Below, in pieces: positions 42,830 to 56,640 of a stretch of 64,000 nt of DNA (the first letter of the stretch is position 1; each line of letters begins with the position of its first letter). The stretch covers positions 2,333,618 through 2,397,617 of the forward strand of contig OZ024850.1 of the NCBI GenBank assembly GCA_964017145.1, given 5' to 3'. The stretch comes from Agrocybe praecox (lineage: Eukaryota; Basidiomycota; Agaricomycetes; Agaricales; Agrocybaceae). The position numbers and the translations under genes were made by a program. The notes beneath the pieces are model-generated. The model was not told the origin of the DNA. It saw only the letters and a list, made by a program, of their open reading frames with translations, and made no database searches.

Positions 42830-45800
42830 TCAAGCGCCGGCATTGTCGAAGGAGATGACAGAACCAGGATGGGACAAGGAAAGGTGGCGTGGCACTGACT
42901 CTTCAGTGGGCGATGGGACCGAGTCTTCTTCTTCTTCAGGTGGAGTCTCCTCCTTTGAGCTGTCCCAATTTTGATTTGAGAATTCACGAGTATGGCGGCT
43001 GTCGAAAGATGAAACCGATCCCGGTCTGGACAAAGACACATGAAGACGTCTAGTAGGTTCGCTATCAGCGACCATCTTTTCTTCTGGCTGCATGGGTAAA
43101 TTTCTTAACCCCTCCAGAATCTCGCTTTCTATCAATTGTTTAGATCCTCGACGTGGAGGTGGTAAAAGTGAGGGTAGCTCCGTAAGCATCGTATCAGAAG
43201 GCGCGGACATTGAGGCTAGAAATTGTGGCGGTGGCAAGTTCTGCAACACAGGCGTGTACATCTGTAAGAAACTCGGGTCGTTCTGGAACAATGTAGTCTT
43301 TTCGCCTATTAGTGGGGTGGCGGGTTGAGAAGTGGTCATTGGGTTTTGTACGGAAGAGAGAGAAGTAGTCGTGGGGGAGCGCGTTAGAGGTACTTGTGCT
43401 TGTTTATGCTGATTTCCAGCACTCGAAGGCGCACTGAGCAACCGTAGCCGTTCCTTGATAGATGTTGAACGTTTCGCTGGAGGAGTTGGAAGGGAATTAG
43501 GTGGATAGTCATCAGTAGCAGGAACAAAAATAGGCGTGGGTGGTAAAGGACCGTCAGGAGGGGGAAATGGGCTAACAGTTTTATTTGCAGGTATCGGAGA
43601 AGCAGGAATGGTTTCCAGTATATTGAGCACACCGTTCGTACTGCCATTACTAGACGAACGGCGGTGTGCTTTATATTCTGGTTCGTCAGGACGTGGTGGA
43701 AGAGTAGTCGACGGGGGAGGTTTAGGGGCGGAAATCATTGCAGATAATCTAAAGTTACGGTGTCCGATAGAGTTGCGGAAAGAAGATTTAGGAGGTGGGC
43801 TAGTGTCTGGTGGAGTTTTTGGCGAATCTTGTTTACAATCTGTTGGTGCAGGAGGAAGTGCAGATGTCGGAGGTGGACGAGGAGGTGGCATCGAAGCTCT
43901 ATGGGATGTTGACGCACGAATGCCCGGGGCAATATGATGAGAAGAAGAAAAGGAGCCTGAATTAGAATGTGAAGTGCTGAATGAATTGATACTTCGCGCA
44001 GAAGAGGCTGATGCTCTCTTGCTGGCAAAAGTAGGCAACGCAGAGACTATACTCTTTTGGCTGCTTTGAGAAGATATTGGGCTGGGCGCTTGATCACTGC
44101 TGCCGGAACGGACTATAGCAGGTGGTTGAAGTGTGGGAATTGCAGGCGGTGGATCTGCAGGTGGTGTCAGACGCGTTGGTAGCAGTCCTCCTTGTCTAGA
44201 CCAGCGACGAACGCTTCTATTGCCAGTGCCAGAGCTACGCTTCGTGGTGTTTGACATTGTTCTCTCCAAACCCGTCCCGTTCTCTACTGACGCATGTGTA
44301 GAAACCGACTGCAAAGAAGGCGCACGCTGTCGCTGTCCAGGACTTCCAAACTGGAAGTTGGTCAGTGCTGGACTGGATGGCGGTTCTGTCTCGGGCCTTT
44401 CTACAGAGGAGATGGAAGCCGAAAGGCTAGCACGGCGAGATGTACTACTGCTACCTTGCGCTGCTTTCAAATATTCCTGAGTGAGCGGATTGGGCGTTCC
44501 AGTGGAGGTCCAACGTTTACGCGGAGGAGGCTGCAATGAGAGAGCGCCCACTGACATAGCCTTCTGTGCTCTCTCTTTATTGGGCTTGAGGGATTCTGTG
44601 GTTGCCCATTGTATGGGCGCCTGATCAGGGATGATCTTCTGGTCAAGACGCCGGCCAATTGGTGGAGAAGGTCCTGAGAATGGCAGGTTCCGTACCACCG
44701 GTGTACCTGGTATGGTATTGATCGATTGATTATCACCCTGCGGGGTGCTTGACCGTAGCATGTTCAACAAATTGGATCCAACAGATGTAAATGATTCTTC
44801 CTTGTTTTCTCGATCTTGTTGTCGTTCGGAGTCAATGGATGCTGCTCGCGATCCAGAACGTGGTCTGACAGCACCAGCAAAAATACCTTTCAGAGCTGTT
44901 ACAGGACCAGCTGAGGATGGAGACCGTGGCACTGTAGTCTGAGAACGCACAGAGCGAGAAGAGATAGATGATGCATAATTCCCCTTTGAATCTCCCTGAG
45001 GAATGATGATAGGAGCCACTGTTGGTAGTGATGACTGCCGCGGTGTGGGTAGTGTGACCAGACCTTGAGCACGAATAGAGAGCATAACATCCATGTCTCC
45101 ACGGGGTTCGTTGTTCCCCAATGTGAGAGCAGGAATTAAACCTGCACGAACAGTGCTATACGTATTCGTTGAGCTATTTGTCAAGTAAAAATGTATTTTA
45201 AGCTTGACACTTACCGTTGAGCAAGAATCGCATTTTTTATGTTCGTAATCCATTTCTGAGCTTCCAGATGGTCCGAGAACTGTAAAAACCACATGATATG
45301 CCCGCCTTCCTCGTGTGTGTATTCTTTCTTCATGGCGCCTACGTCCGTGCCACCGACCTTAATGACGTGGCGTCTCCCCCCGACATCACCCTCAGAGACA
45401 AAGACCACACTGTCTTCGTTGATTTCCAGCCTCTCCAATTCTTTGTCTTCCTGATTGGATGTTTTAAAAAGGTGCAAGTATGACACCGCGGGGCCCTGTC
45501 CCTTCGTCACTAGTGTCGCGGGCGCTGATAGGATGATATAGCGTTCTTTCCAATTCTTGGATAACGCAAAAATACGAAGTGATGAAGGAGCATAGTATTT
45601 CGGTAGAATCCCTGCACATTGCTTGAAAGGAAAAAGAGAGAGTACAGTGGATGGGAATGGTGGTATAGGGGCAATAGTCATGGAATTCGAAGGGCTGTGA
45701 CTCATTACCGAGCCAGAGCGAAGTCTTCTGCCAATGGCTGGTTGCTGAGGGAGAACGGTGATTGAATGGCTGGATTCATGCGGAGAGAAGCCTCCTCCGT

Positions 45801-46404
45801 TCACATTCACTGCAGATTGCGACCTACGCGAATACCCCCCGACTCTCCCGTCAACACTATCGGATGTAGTACGATGTTCTTCTTCGTCATCGTCCGTTAC
45901 GCTGTCGTCGCGAATATGGTTGTCCTGGGTCATGTAGTCACTCATACCAATAGATTGAGCGGCTATTTCTTTGAGACGTTTACGCTCTTCGTCTTCTTCG
46001 TCAAGATGAGCTGCACTGATTTCAATAACGTCGGGAAGGATTATGGGCATTGCAGGTTGTCTCCCTACTGGCCGTCGTCGGCCAAATCTGAAGCCCAATG
46101 CATCTGATGCTGCTACCAACAAACTTCCTCTGAATCGACTTCGCGCGTTGAGAGCGTCGTCGGCAGTGGATGGTCTCGCCCTATCACGAGAGTAGGTAGA
46201 CGCCCTGTTGTAATGAGGCACATAATGCTCCCTGCCTGGATCCTGGTGTGAGTCTGTGTGGTGCAAGAAAAGAGGTGGCATACCAAAGTTAGAAGTACCG
46301 CCTGTGTTGGTTCCACGGATGGGTTCTTTTCCTTTATCATTCGATTTTGAACCAGAATGTGTATTTGTATCCGTAGAGTGTTCTGTGCTCTTGGTGAACT
46401 TCAT
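42830..46404 (-). CDS. PH-domain protein with long disordered C-terminal region
   Basis: The start is MKFTKSTEHSTDTNTHSGSK at 46404. The first ~240 residues are Ser/Arg-rich and disordered. A pleckstrin-homology-type domain follows: CAGILPKYYAPSSLRIFALS, KNWKERYIILSAPATLVT, SYLHLFKTSNQEDKELERLE, VVFVSEGDVGGRRHVIKVG and IMWFLQFSDHLEAQKWITNI, ending in the invariant Trp-bearing helix. One intron (about 45171-45215) then joins to a ~790-residue tail in which Pro, Ser and Arg dominate (RPPPTSALPPAPTD, PPLPTP-like blocks). The tail ends in two near-identical motifs, LSRPGSVSSFDS and LSHPGSVISFDN, the second almost at the terminus. It probably binds phosphoinositides at membrane or bud-neck-like sites through the PH domain and is regulated by phosphorylation. 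No closer family is recognised. Confidence 0.85.
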
Positions 46405-47399
46405 GGATGAGTATCCTGCCTGTTCTGAGAGGAACGCCCACGGTGAGCTTTGATTTCTAATGCCGGTGACAAAATGGTTCTAAGAAAGGAAGTGGTTGTT
46501 ATTTAACGATGCCGGAATGTGGACACGAGTACTGGACTCGTTGCTGGGCCCCTGCGAAGTTGGAAGTTAGAGGAAGAAAGAAAGAGATCAGGATTCAGGA
46601 CTACACTGCATCACTGGCATACGCCAACAAACAGGGCGGAAAGACATTAAATAAAAGTCGCCTATGTTAGCTCGCCAAATTTGCTCCGCGTAGTATTACA
46701 TATCCAATCTTAATTTCAACGTTTTCTCGGCACCAAACATTCTTAATTAACTTTTTATTAGTTCGCACTCTAGCGCCCTCTCTCGCCCAGTTTTTTCAAA
46801 TTATAGCACGTTTTCTGCGTGCCTCAATCTTAAATGATTCCGTGTTAGTATTTTTATGATAACAGAATACATACAGTACGAGCAAGCGTCCTCGAAATTT
46901 ATGCTGCCGTAAATCCTTACATAGACTTTGCATAGACTACTACTTGCACTTGTATAATTAAATCATAGTTATTAACGAATATTACTTATGATGGATTCAG
47001 ATCTTCTGCCTTCGAGTCATGGGAACCGATGAGAAAACAAGACTTGAAGATAGTTTAGACAATGATGATCACAGTGTCAACAAAAAATGAATGTTGCATG
47101 AAATCGTAATGGTTACATAAGAGTACAGGAGGCGGAGACAAAGAAAATATCTCCAACCAACGGGTATAATATGATAGAAGTACATGTTACCGCAGTCATG
47201 ATTGTTCGAAGACAGGTCCCTGGAGACAAGGTATCGATCGCAGGTCCAGGAGTAGATGGCCTGCAAAACTTGCATGTCAAGTATCGTGGGGGTCATAAGT
47301 GCTGGATATCCGTTGGAAGCGTCGTTGATATCGAGAGGGACCGGTATTCAATACCTAGAACATATGATTGATATACTAAACTCTGATAAGAATAAAAAC
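46405..47399. other. Intergenic gap SIKE-like gene / PH-domain gene
   Basis: About 1 kb between two genes on the minus strand. It holds the 3' flank of the SIKE-like gene and the promoter of the PH gene. It is AT-rich from 46680 to 47060, with no motif-bearing frame or repeat recognised. Confidence 0.5.
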
Positions 47400-48481
47400 T
47401 TACATTGGATGTGGCTTTGAATTCGCCCCTCCACTGCCTTGACGCATGCTGGGGAGTCTCGTTGGGTGAGGAGACTCGAACATTGGACGAAAATCTGATC
47501 CTGTTTCTTTCTTAGTCTGCTGTGGGAGTAGGCCCGCAAGTCGTCGTAGTTCTTCGTTCTCCCTTTCAAGTCGAGCCAGTTCAATGTCCCTTTCGAGGGA
47601 ATAATCAGAATCCGCTGATGCTATCCATGGCTCCCGATTATCTTCGTCGTCTGTCCGTGTAACAGGTGGCTCCGCATCTTCGCCATTCTGCGAGCGAAGT
47701 ACCTGACGAAGAAGATGTGATATCCGAATAAGAGAGTTAGAGATAGCTGTGCTGGCATCCAGTTCCTTTTTAGAGTTTTCTTCTTCTCTTGCCAAAAGTT
47801 TGGCCTCGTATTCACGGATCAGCGATAATTCTCGTTCCTGTACATCTTGCTAGAAAAGTGGTTTGCATACGATTCAGTCCTTGAGATGTTGTATAGATGA
47901 AATATACCCACAGCACTTGTTCTAAAGTTGCCTATAATGCAATTATATTGAATGAGCCGTTCAAATATAAAGTAATATTCCTTAACTCATTAACGTCTCC
48001 AAAGTCTGCTCGTATTCCTTGATTAGGGCGTTGAGTTGCTTGTTATCATGTTGCAAGTTTTGATTTTCTGCTGACATTGACGAGTTCATATTTTCCAATT
48101 CTTGATCGTATTCCTCTGCCTCGTTCGGTTAGACCTGTCTATTCTTCCCCGGGAACCTTGAACCCCACCTTGTGACATATCCATGTTGAATCTGAGTTTG
48201 TACTATGTGTAAGGGTAGTTTGCACATAAAATACTACTGACGAGCATACCGCCGTAAGACAAAGCCTGTCTGCGAGTTGATAGCTTGATTCTGGGAGACA
48301 TATATGTGAGCGTTCTCTGTCGCGTATATTCAATGATCGAACGGACCTTTATCTTCCCAGCTAACCCATAAAGTGAAACCGACATGCTCCTATTCTGACT
48401 GAGCTGTTCCCCAAGCTCGGTTATGACGGACCAAAGTTGCATAAGGTCATGGTCACTACCGCTGCCTTCTATTATAGCCAT
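47400..48481 (-). CDS. SIKE/FGFR1OP2-type coiled-coil protein (STRIPAK-associated)
   Basis: In animals this family binds striatin complexes (STRIPAK phosphatase-kinase assemblies). Fungal relatives have been linked to the same complex. Exon 1 reads MAIIEGSGSDHDLMQLWSVI, then ELGEQLSQNRSMSVSLYGLA. A short exon TYKLRFNMDMSQ joins to EEYDQELENMNSSMSAENQN. The core LQHDNKQLNALIKEYEQTLE with TLM resembles the family's EHQSALELIM heptad region. After more coiled coil (ERELSLIREYEAKLLAREEE, ISNSLIRISHLLRQVLRSQN) comes a second coil (DIELARLERENEELRRLAGL) and a basic tail ending SKPHPM. The call rests on the helical core plus size (about 250 residues) and is family-level. The stop TAA lies in a donor-like GTAAGT, but I found no downstream exon that stays open. 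Confidence 0.72.
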
Positions 48482-48884
48482 GATTTATCAAGCAGACGAG
48501 GTATTTATTTGAGGGCGGTCAATCGAGATCTGTTTGGATGAAAATATTGAAGGGCTTTGGTCGTTTCCAATCAGTGTCGTTGAATGTCGGGTTGGAAGTG
48601 GAAAGATGGTGCTGCTCTTGTAGCAAAGGACGTTCCAAGGTGACACCTCCTTTCAACTCAAAACGCTCGACTTCTTCTATGCTCTGCTCAAACGTGACTG
48701 ACTATGTATCCCACGGGCCGGGAACCCGTTGAGAAATTGGCACGTGCATTATTTTTCTTTCGCGCCAATCAAAGTCTCCGAGTCTCAAGACTCGAGAAAG
48801 AAACTGGACACTAAACTGGGGACAGCAACTGGACCTGTTCCTGAATTCTGTGTTGATCTGCTTCCCACAAAATTAGGATTCATC
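48482..48884. other. Divergent promoter SIKE-like gene / DRS1
   Basis: 403 nt separate the two divergent starts. An open frame continues upstream of the DRS1 ATG (from 48729) but is leader sequence. No TATA box is obvious. Confidence 0.45.
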
Positions 48885-51593
48885 ATGTCGGACTATGTTA
48901 TGACAATAGACTCAGATACGGAGGATATTCCTATCCCCTCCACCTCAAAAGCTGGAAAAAACATCCCTGCAGACGAAGCAAAATTGGACCCAGACTTTGT
49001 ATTTGATCTTGCAGGGGACCCATACATCGACCTCACCACCTATACAGGGTCCAACGATCTTGTCAAAACAGGGAGCAAACCCGTATGTCATTTCGTCTAA
49101 ATCTGTGCTCGTGCCTACTGAGGTTCCTTCTGCTTTAGCAACCTATATCCGTCGATGAAATTATTGCTCGAAGACGCTTAAACCACAAGCGCAAAAGAGG
49201 GGATGAAAGTGAAAGTGAAGATGATGATGAACTCGAAGAGGACGAACTTGATTCAGATGTGGACGAAGAAGGCGAAGGGGAGTCCGTAGAGGAAGAAGAG
49301 GAAGACCTTTTGGCGACGTCGGGGGAAGAGGACAGCGACGCTGATGATGATGAAGCTGGCTCAGAAATTGGATCGGGCGAAGAAGGAAATTCAGACGATG
49401 ATTCTGATTCTGGCTCTGACTCTGAAGAAGAGACACAAGCACAGAAGGATCGTAAAGCAGCTTTCTTCGATTCAGAAGTAGGCCCTGCGCAAACTCACGA
49501 CTCGTTCTTGTCTATGAATCTGTCCAGACCGCTCTTGAAGGCTATTACTACCCTCGGATTCACCAAGCCCACACCTATTCAAGCGGCGACAATTCCTGTT
49601 GCTTTACTGGGCAAAGATGTTGTCGGAAATGCTGTTACTGGATCCGGAAAAACGGCTGCATTCATTATACCTATGCTCGAGCGTCTTCTCTACCGCGAAA
49701 AGGGCAAGAAAGCTGCCGCAACTCGCTGTGTTGTTTTAGTGCCCACCAGAGAACTCGGTGTACAGTGCTTTGACGTGGGTACAAAGCTGGCAACCCATAC
49801 CGACATTCAACTGGCCCTTCTAGTTGGTAGGCTGATATGTTCAAAATCTTAGTGTTTTTGTCTTACTTCGATATCCAGGTGGATTATCACTCAAGTCTCA
49901 AGAAATTGCCCTTCGAGCCCGGCCAGATATCGTTATAGCCACCCCAGGTCGTTTGATCGACCATATCCGTAACTCTCCTTCTTTCACCTTGGATGCCGTT
50001 GATATCTTGGTGCTCGATGAAGCCGACAGAATGCTTTCTGACGGTTTCGCTGATGAACTCGCAGAAATCATAAAGTCGTGCCCCAAATCACGTCAGACTA
50101 TGCTTTTCTCCGCCACCATGACGGACTCGGTTGATGAATTGGTGAAAATGTCTCTCAACAAACCTGTCCGACTTTTCGTGGATCCAAAAAAAACAACAGC
50201 ATCGGGACTTATTCAGGAATTTGTCCGCGTTAGAGCTGGTAAAGAGAACGAACGTTCTGCACTACTCTGCGCGCTTTGCAAGCGGACGTTTAAGAACAAA
50301 GTTATCATCTTCTTACGTAGCAAAAAACTGGCCCATCAAATGCGCGTTGTGTTCGGTTTACTCGGTCTGAAGTGCGAAGAACTTCATGGCGATTTGACTC
50401 AGGAACAGGTAGGTCCTGCTTCGTAAAATTACACTTTCCGTATTGATAGTCCTTTCCAGCGTCTCAACGCACTTCATGCATTCCGTGAAGGTACGGTGGA
50501 CTACCTTATGGCCACGGATCTTGCCTCGCGTGGTCTGGATATCAAAGGAGTGGAAACAGTCATCAACTATGATATGCCTACACAACTTGCTCAATACCTT
50601 CATCGTGTTGGTCGTACAGCTCGTGCTGGCAAGAAAGGGCGGTCAGTGTGTTAATCTCTAGTATTTGATTCTGTTTAACAATTTCTCCAGCTCCGTTACC
50701 CTTGTTGGAGAAGCGGACCGTAAAATGCTGAAGGCCGCGATCAAGCATAGTTCAGGAGAAGACCAAGTTCGTCATCGCATAATTCCTGCTGAGACAGTTC
50801 AGACTTGGGTGGAGAAAGTCGCCTCTTTAAACACTGAAATCTCGGAAATTCTCAAGGAAGAGAAGGAGGAGAAACAGGTATATTTTTGAAGCACCTACAT
50901 TGACTATCTACTAAACTTATCAACTTCAGATTAGAAAGGCGGAGATGGAACTGAAAAAGGGTCAAAATATGATTGAGCACGAAGCTGAAATTTACTCAAG
51001 GCCAGCTCGGACATGGTTCCAGACTTCGAAGGAGAAACAAAAGGCTGAAGGTTTGTCGCTTGCTTGAGTAATGTGCTGAGATACTTATCACGGCACCTAA
51101 GATTTGAGCAAGCTTCTTCACGAAACCGGCGGAAAGCTAAAAGCAACCAAAAAGGAACTGGATGAAAACAAAGTACGCCCAAGTCGATTCATGATACTGT
51201 TAACTCTCTGACCTGACTCTGCAGCCTAAACGCGATAAACTGTCAGGATTATCTCGCAAGGCCAAGCGGAGAAAGATAATCATGGAAGAAGAAAAAGAAT
51301 TCGGAGACAGCAAGGCGGTGAATGCTTCTATTCGTGCTGCCAAGAAGGCCGCCCGCCCAGCTAAGATTGGAGTTCCCGAAAAGAAACTTTCTCGTCCTGT
51401 GAAGAAGAAGCAAAAATCAGCAGCTAAAAAGTCCAGTAAAGACAGCGTCTTCGAAAGTGAACTTGGTCAGAAAGCGAGGGCAACTTCCAGTCGGGAAGGC
51501 ATCCGCGCCAAGAAAGACGATGCTGTCAAATTAGGCAAAAAAGGTGGTGGTGGAAAACCCAAAAAGTCGTTCAAGGGTAAGGGTCGGAAGTAG
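48885..51593 (+). CDS. DRS1: DEAD-box RNA helicase Drs1/DDX27 (60S ribosome biogenesis)
   Basis: Nucleolar ATP-dependent RNA helicase needed for 27S/25S pre-rRNA processing. The start is [20 protein letters not shown]. An acidic N-terminus (49200-49440) precedes the helicase core. The Q motif is GFTKPTPIQ, motif [14 protein letters not shown], motif Ia VPTRELGVQ, Ib TPGRLIDHI, motif [11 protein letters not shown] and motif [12 protein letters not shown]. Later motifs are [18 protein letters not shown] (IV), [11 protein letters not shown] (V) and [10 protein letters not shown] (VI). The C-terminal part has [20 protein letters not shown], typical of Drs1, then a Lys-rich nucleolar tail ending [16 protein letters not shown]. 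Six or so exons. It is convergent with the next gene, the stops being 74 nt apart. Confidence 0.95.
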
Positions 51594-51667
51594 ACTGTAA
51601 TCTGTCCTGTCTTCACTTTTACATATATTATTTTATTTTCAATATTCATGCATTTACATTGCGCATC

Positions 51668-54077
51668 TCACTTTACTTTACATCCATTGGCACAGCATTG
51701 AAGTAAGCTCATCCACACAGAAGCAATTCCTTCTTCCTCGCATCCTATTTGCATCCCATTATCCCGCAAGACGAAATACTCCCGCCCCGGTGTTCGCACT
51801 ACAGCTACTGCTGGATGCAAGGCGCGCCCACCGCTTGATGAGAAATGAACACTCTCGACATGGTGATGACTTGCATCGTTCTCAATCTTTGAATCATACG
51901 ATGAAGTCATGCACTTACAACGGAAGGTATAAATTCAGTTTCAGTTGGTTTGGAGTAAACATGGGTCTTGATGATATCTTTCCATCGAATTCTTGAGCCA
52001 TTTCTGTGGATGATCGCCAAGTTCCGCTGATACTAGATGATGGGAGGGATTAGACGCTTGAGTACGGATGGGCGCTTAATCACCTGTTGCCGATCACGCA
52101 GGCCATGATATAACGTCTAGCAACCGCAAGCTTCGCCGATCCAATCGTTTCTTCTCCTTCGGCCCTTTTCAACCAGATCTTACTTATGCCCTTGATGTAC
52201 TCCTCATGATTACTCCATTGCAAGCAATCTATCAATTGTTTGGGCTGTGCGCTCTCTTCATTTGTTTCACTGATGTAAGCTTTCCAATCTTCACGCACGT
52301 AATCCTCTGATGCTACAAGTTGATTTCCGTCGCGAGATTCTAGAGCTCTTCCGATGACTTCACATGTTGGCTCAAGAACGTAGAAGGTCTCCTTCGATGA
52401 AGTCCGTGAGTGATAAGTAATTATCCATATTTCGTTCTCGATAACTTCCTGAGCGTCAATTATTATGCCAAGCTCCATGGGGAGCCCAATCGAAACACAG
52501 AAAAATAATCTCGACAGCAAAAATCTGTTGACTCATAAGCTTCGTGCATAAGGTTTACGACGTATACGGAAGTATCTCCAACACTTGCCTCACGGCGATC
52601 GTTATTTGTTTTTCGTTATCTGGGCTTGTCCATAGTTTGTCGCTGATTAAACAATCATTTTTCAACACTCGGTAAAGAAACGAGGATTCGTAGATGAGCT
52701 GCCTGCTTTTTGCTTCATGATCGCGTGCATTCAAATAAGGCCAAAAATTGGTCATTTGAGGCGCATACATGCTTAGAACTTTCTGCAGTCTGACACCCGG
52801 AAATCTTTTTCGTAGCTGATGAGCAGCAGAAAGATACGCTGCATATGTTCATCCTCTTTCAAAGATATTTATTAAAAAATAAAAAGAAGGTTCTCACCTG
52901 AGTACCGAAAAGCACGAGAAACAAGAGCACAAGTTCGTAAGTCGTCGAAGGACAGACCACTTAATATAAGTGACAAACGAGGTACAAGTTTGCGTTGAGA
53001 AACAGAAGGCGGGAGACCGATAGTGTGCAAAGATAGTGCTTGATCCATAGTAGGGAATTCGAGATACACCAGGCGCATATAGTCAGGGCTTTCTTGATTT
53101 ACTGGTGGAGTTTGCACAGTAATGCCTGGGACTTTCAATGGGAGCGGAATGGAAGGAAGAGCAGCATTTGGATTTCTAGGGATTAAGCGCTTGTAGCGGT
53201 TTGGAGCTGGAACGTGCACTATAGTCGACGGTTGTGTGCTTTTCTTTGACAACTCTACAGGCTTTAGCAGCCCTTGTGTGGTTTCCTTTGCCAGACTGGT
53301 AGAATTCTCATTACTGCTCGTCGGCGCCATATTCAACGAAGATGTCAAAGTACGAGATCCTCCAGAAGCAACAAGTGTCTTGTCGCCAGAGGCTTGGGGA
53401 AAAGCTACAGGTGTGGTGGTACTTCCTTTCTCTATCGGTTTTGTGCGCATATTAGAGGTGCTCTCAGTCGCCGGGAGCGTACCGGCAAGAGAACCATTTT
53501 TAGGCTGTACAGTCGCATCGGCCTTAGATGTTGAATCCAACTTCGCCTTTTTCTTGGGCTTGGGCTTGGATAAGCCGTTGATAGCTGCTCTTTTACTTGG
53601 AAGGGAGGGAGAGTGGTCTTTTATAGAAGGCTCTATGTTTCCAGCTGGTGGTTCGAGTCGCTGAGATAACTGGGGGTTCGATTGACCACTTTCTTTTGCA
53701 GATGTTCCAGCTGCCCTATCAGCATGGGTAATAGCATTCAAATGCACTTCCGAATCTACGCAGTCCGTCTGCAGGTCCAACACGGAGGGAGTCGTAAGAG
53801 TTTCACGTCCCAGAAAGTCGCCTGTAGCCACAGATATCGCACTAGTTTCATCCAAGACCGTAGAGCTAGACGCGATGTCTTTAGCAGAGTGAGGTAGCCC
53901 AAGCTGAGGAAGAGTAGTTTCCGTGCCTTTGATGCTCTGGTGTGCCAAAAGTTTGGCGATAATAGCATCCTTGTTTAATTTCGAATAGCCAACTACGTTC
54001 GTTTCCTTGCATAGGTTTTTTAACTGGGGCACAGTCAACTTCTTCAGACCGTCTTTGGAGAAAGCAGAAGGGGACAT
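51668..54077 (-). CDS. SAP-like plus F-box-like protein with conserved C-terminal module, function unknown
   Basis: N-terminus MSPSAFSKDGLKKLTVPQLK, then NLCKETNVVGYSKLNKDAII, reads as a SAP/Rho-N-like helix-extension-helix that may bind DNA or RNA. A ~300-residue Ser/Thr/Lys-rich linker carries NLS-like KPKPKKKAKL. An F-box-like segment follows (LVPRLSLILSGLSFDDLRTC, ALVSRAFRYS, AYLSAAHQLRKRFPGV). Next is an all-alpha/beta region with FWPYLNARDHEAKSRQLIYE, SDKLWTSPDNEKQITIAVRQ and EIWIITYHSRTSSKETFYVL. The reading frame seems to end at 52080, but the stop sits in a good donor (AG|GTGATT). Splicing at 52083 to 52032 or 52026 gives SGTWRSSTEMAQEF and LNLYLP. A second intron then leads to HHHVESVHFSSSGGRALHPA, GREYFVLRDNGMQIGCEEEG and a stop at 51668. 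I infer nuclear location from the NLS and SAP. No biochemical role is claimed. Confidence 0.75.
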
Positions 54078-54465
54078 TGGGAAACGATAAAGAAGTGAGG
54101 GTCAAAATTCAAGGGGAAGCTTGGAAGAACAATGGAAGGATTAAGAGAAAGAGCAGAAGCACATCATCGACCCCAAAATTTGTAAGCATACCATTTCCAA
54201 ACCATGGCATAATTGGCAAAGTGGGGGGAAAGGCCAAGGTATGTAGACATTATAAGATTCCAGACGTATATTTAAATAAGGACAAGAATATCATGCGAGC
54301 TATTACTTATGCAGAAGAGGTGCTCTCTGACTGAGAGCGACACTCAAATAGCAAGGGCACTACTACAGGTTAGGATGAAAGCAAGGAAAGCAAGGAAACC
54401 CCGACGGACAAGAACAATTACTATGAGACATATATACAGTAGTATGGAGGAATTCGGTCAGATGT
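54078..54465. other. Intergenic gap AGC kinase / SAP-like gene
   Basis: 388 nt between two minus-strand genes. Purine-rich; it holds the kinase terminator region and the promoter of the SAP-like gene. No gene is seen. Confidence 0.45.

Positions 54466-56640
<2,175 letters not shown>

Noticed and set aside
43384..44736. Several 80-130 residue frames within the PH-domain gene
   Set aside because: They overlap an 820-codon coding exon in other frames and have no motifs.
52080..52082. Stop codon of the SAP-like protein
   Set aside because: It lies inside a donor site, and the spliced continuation encodes structured sequence in the right phase through two introns.
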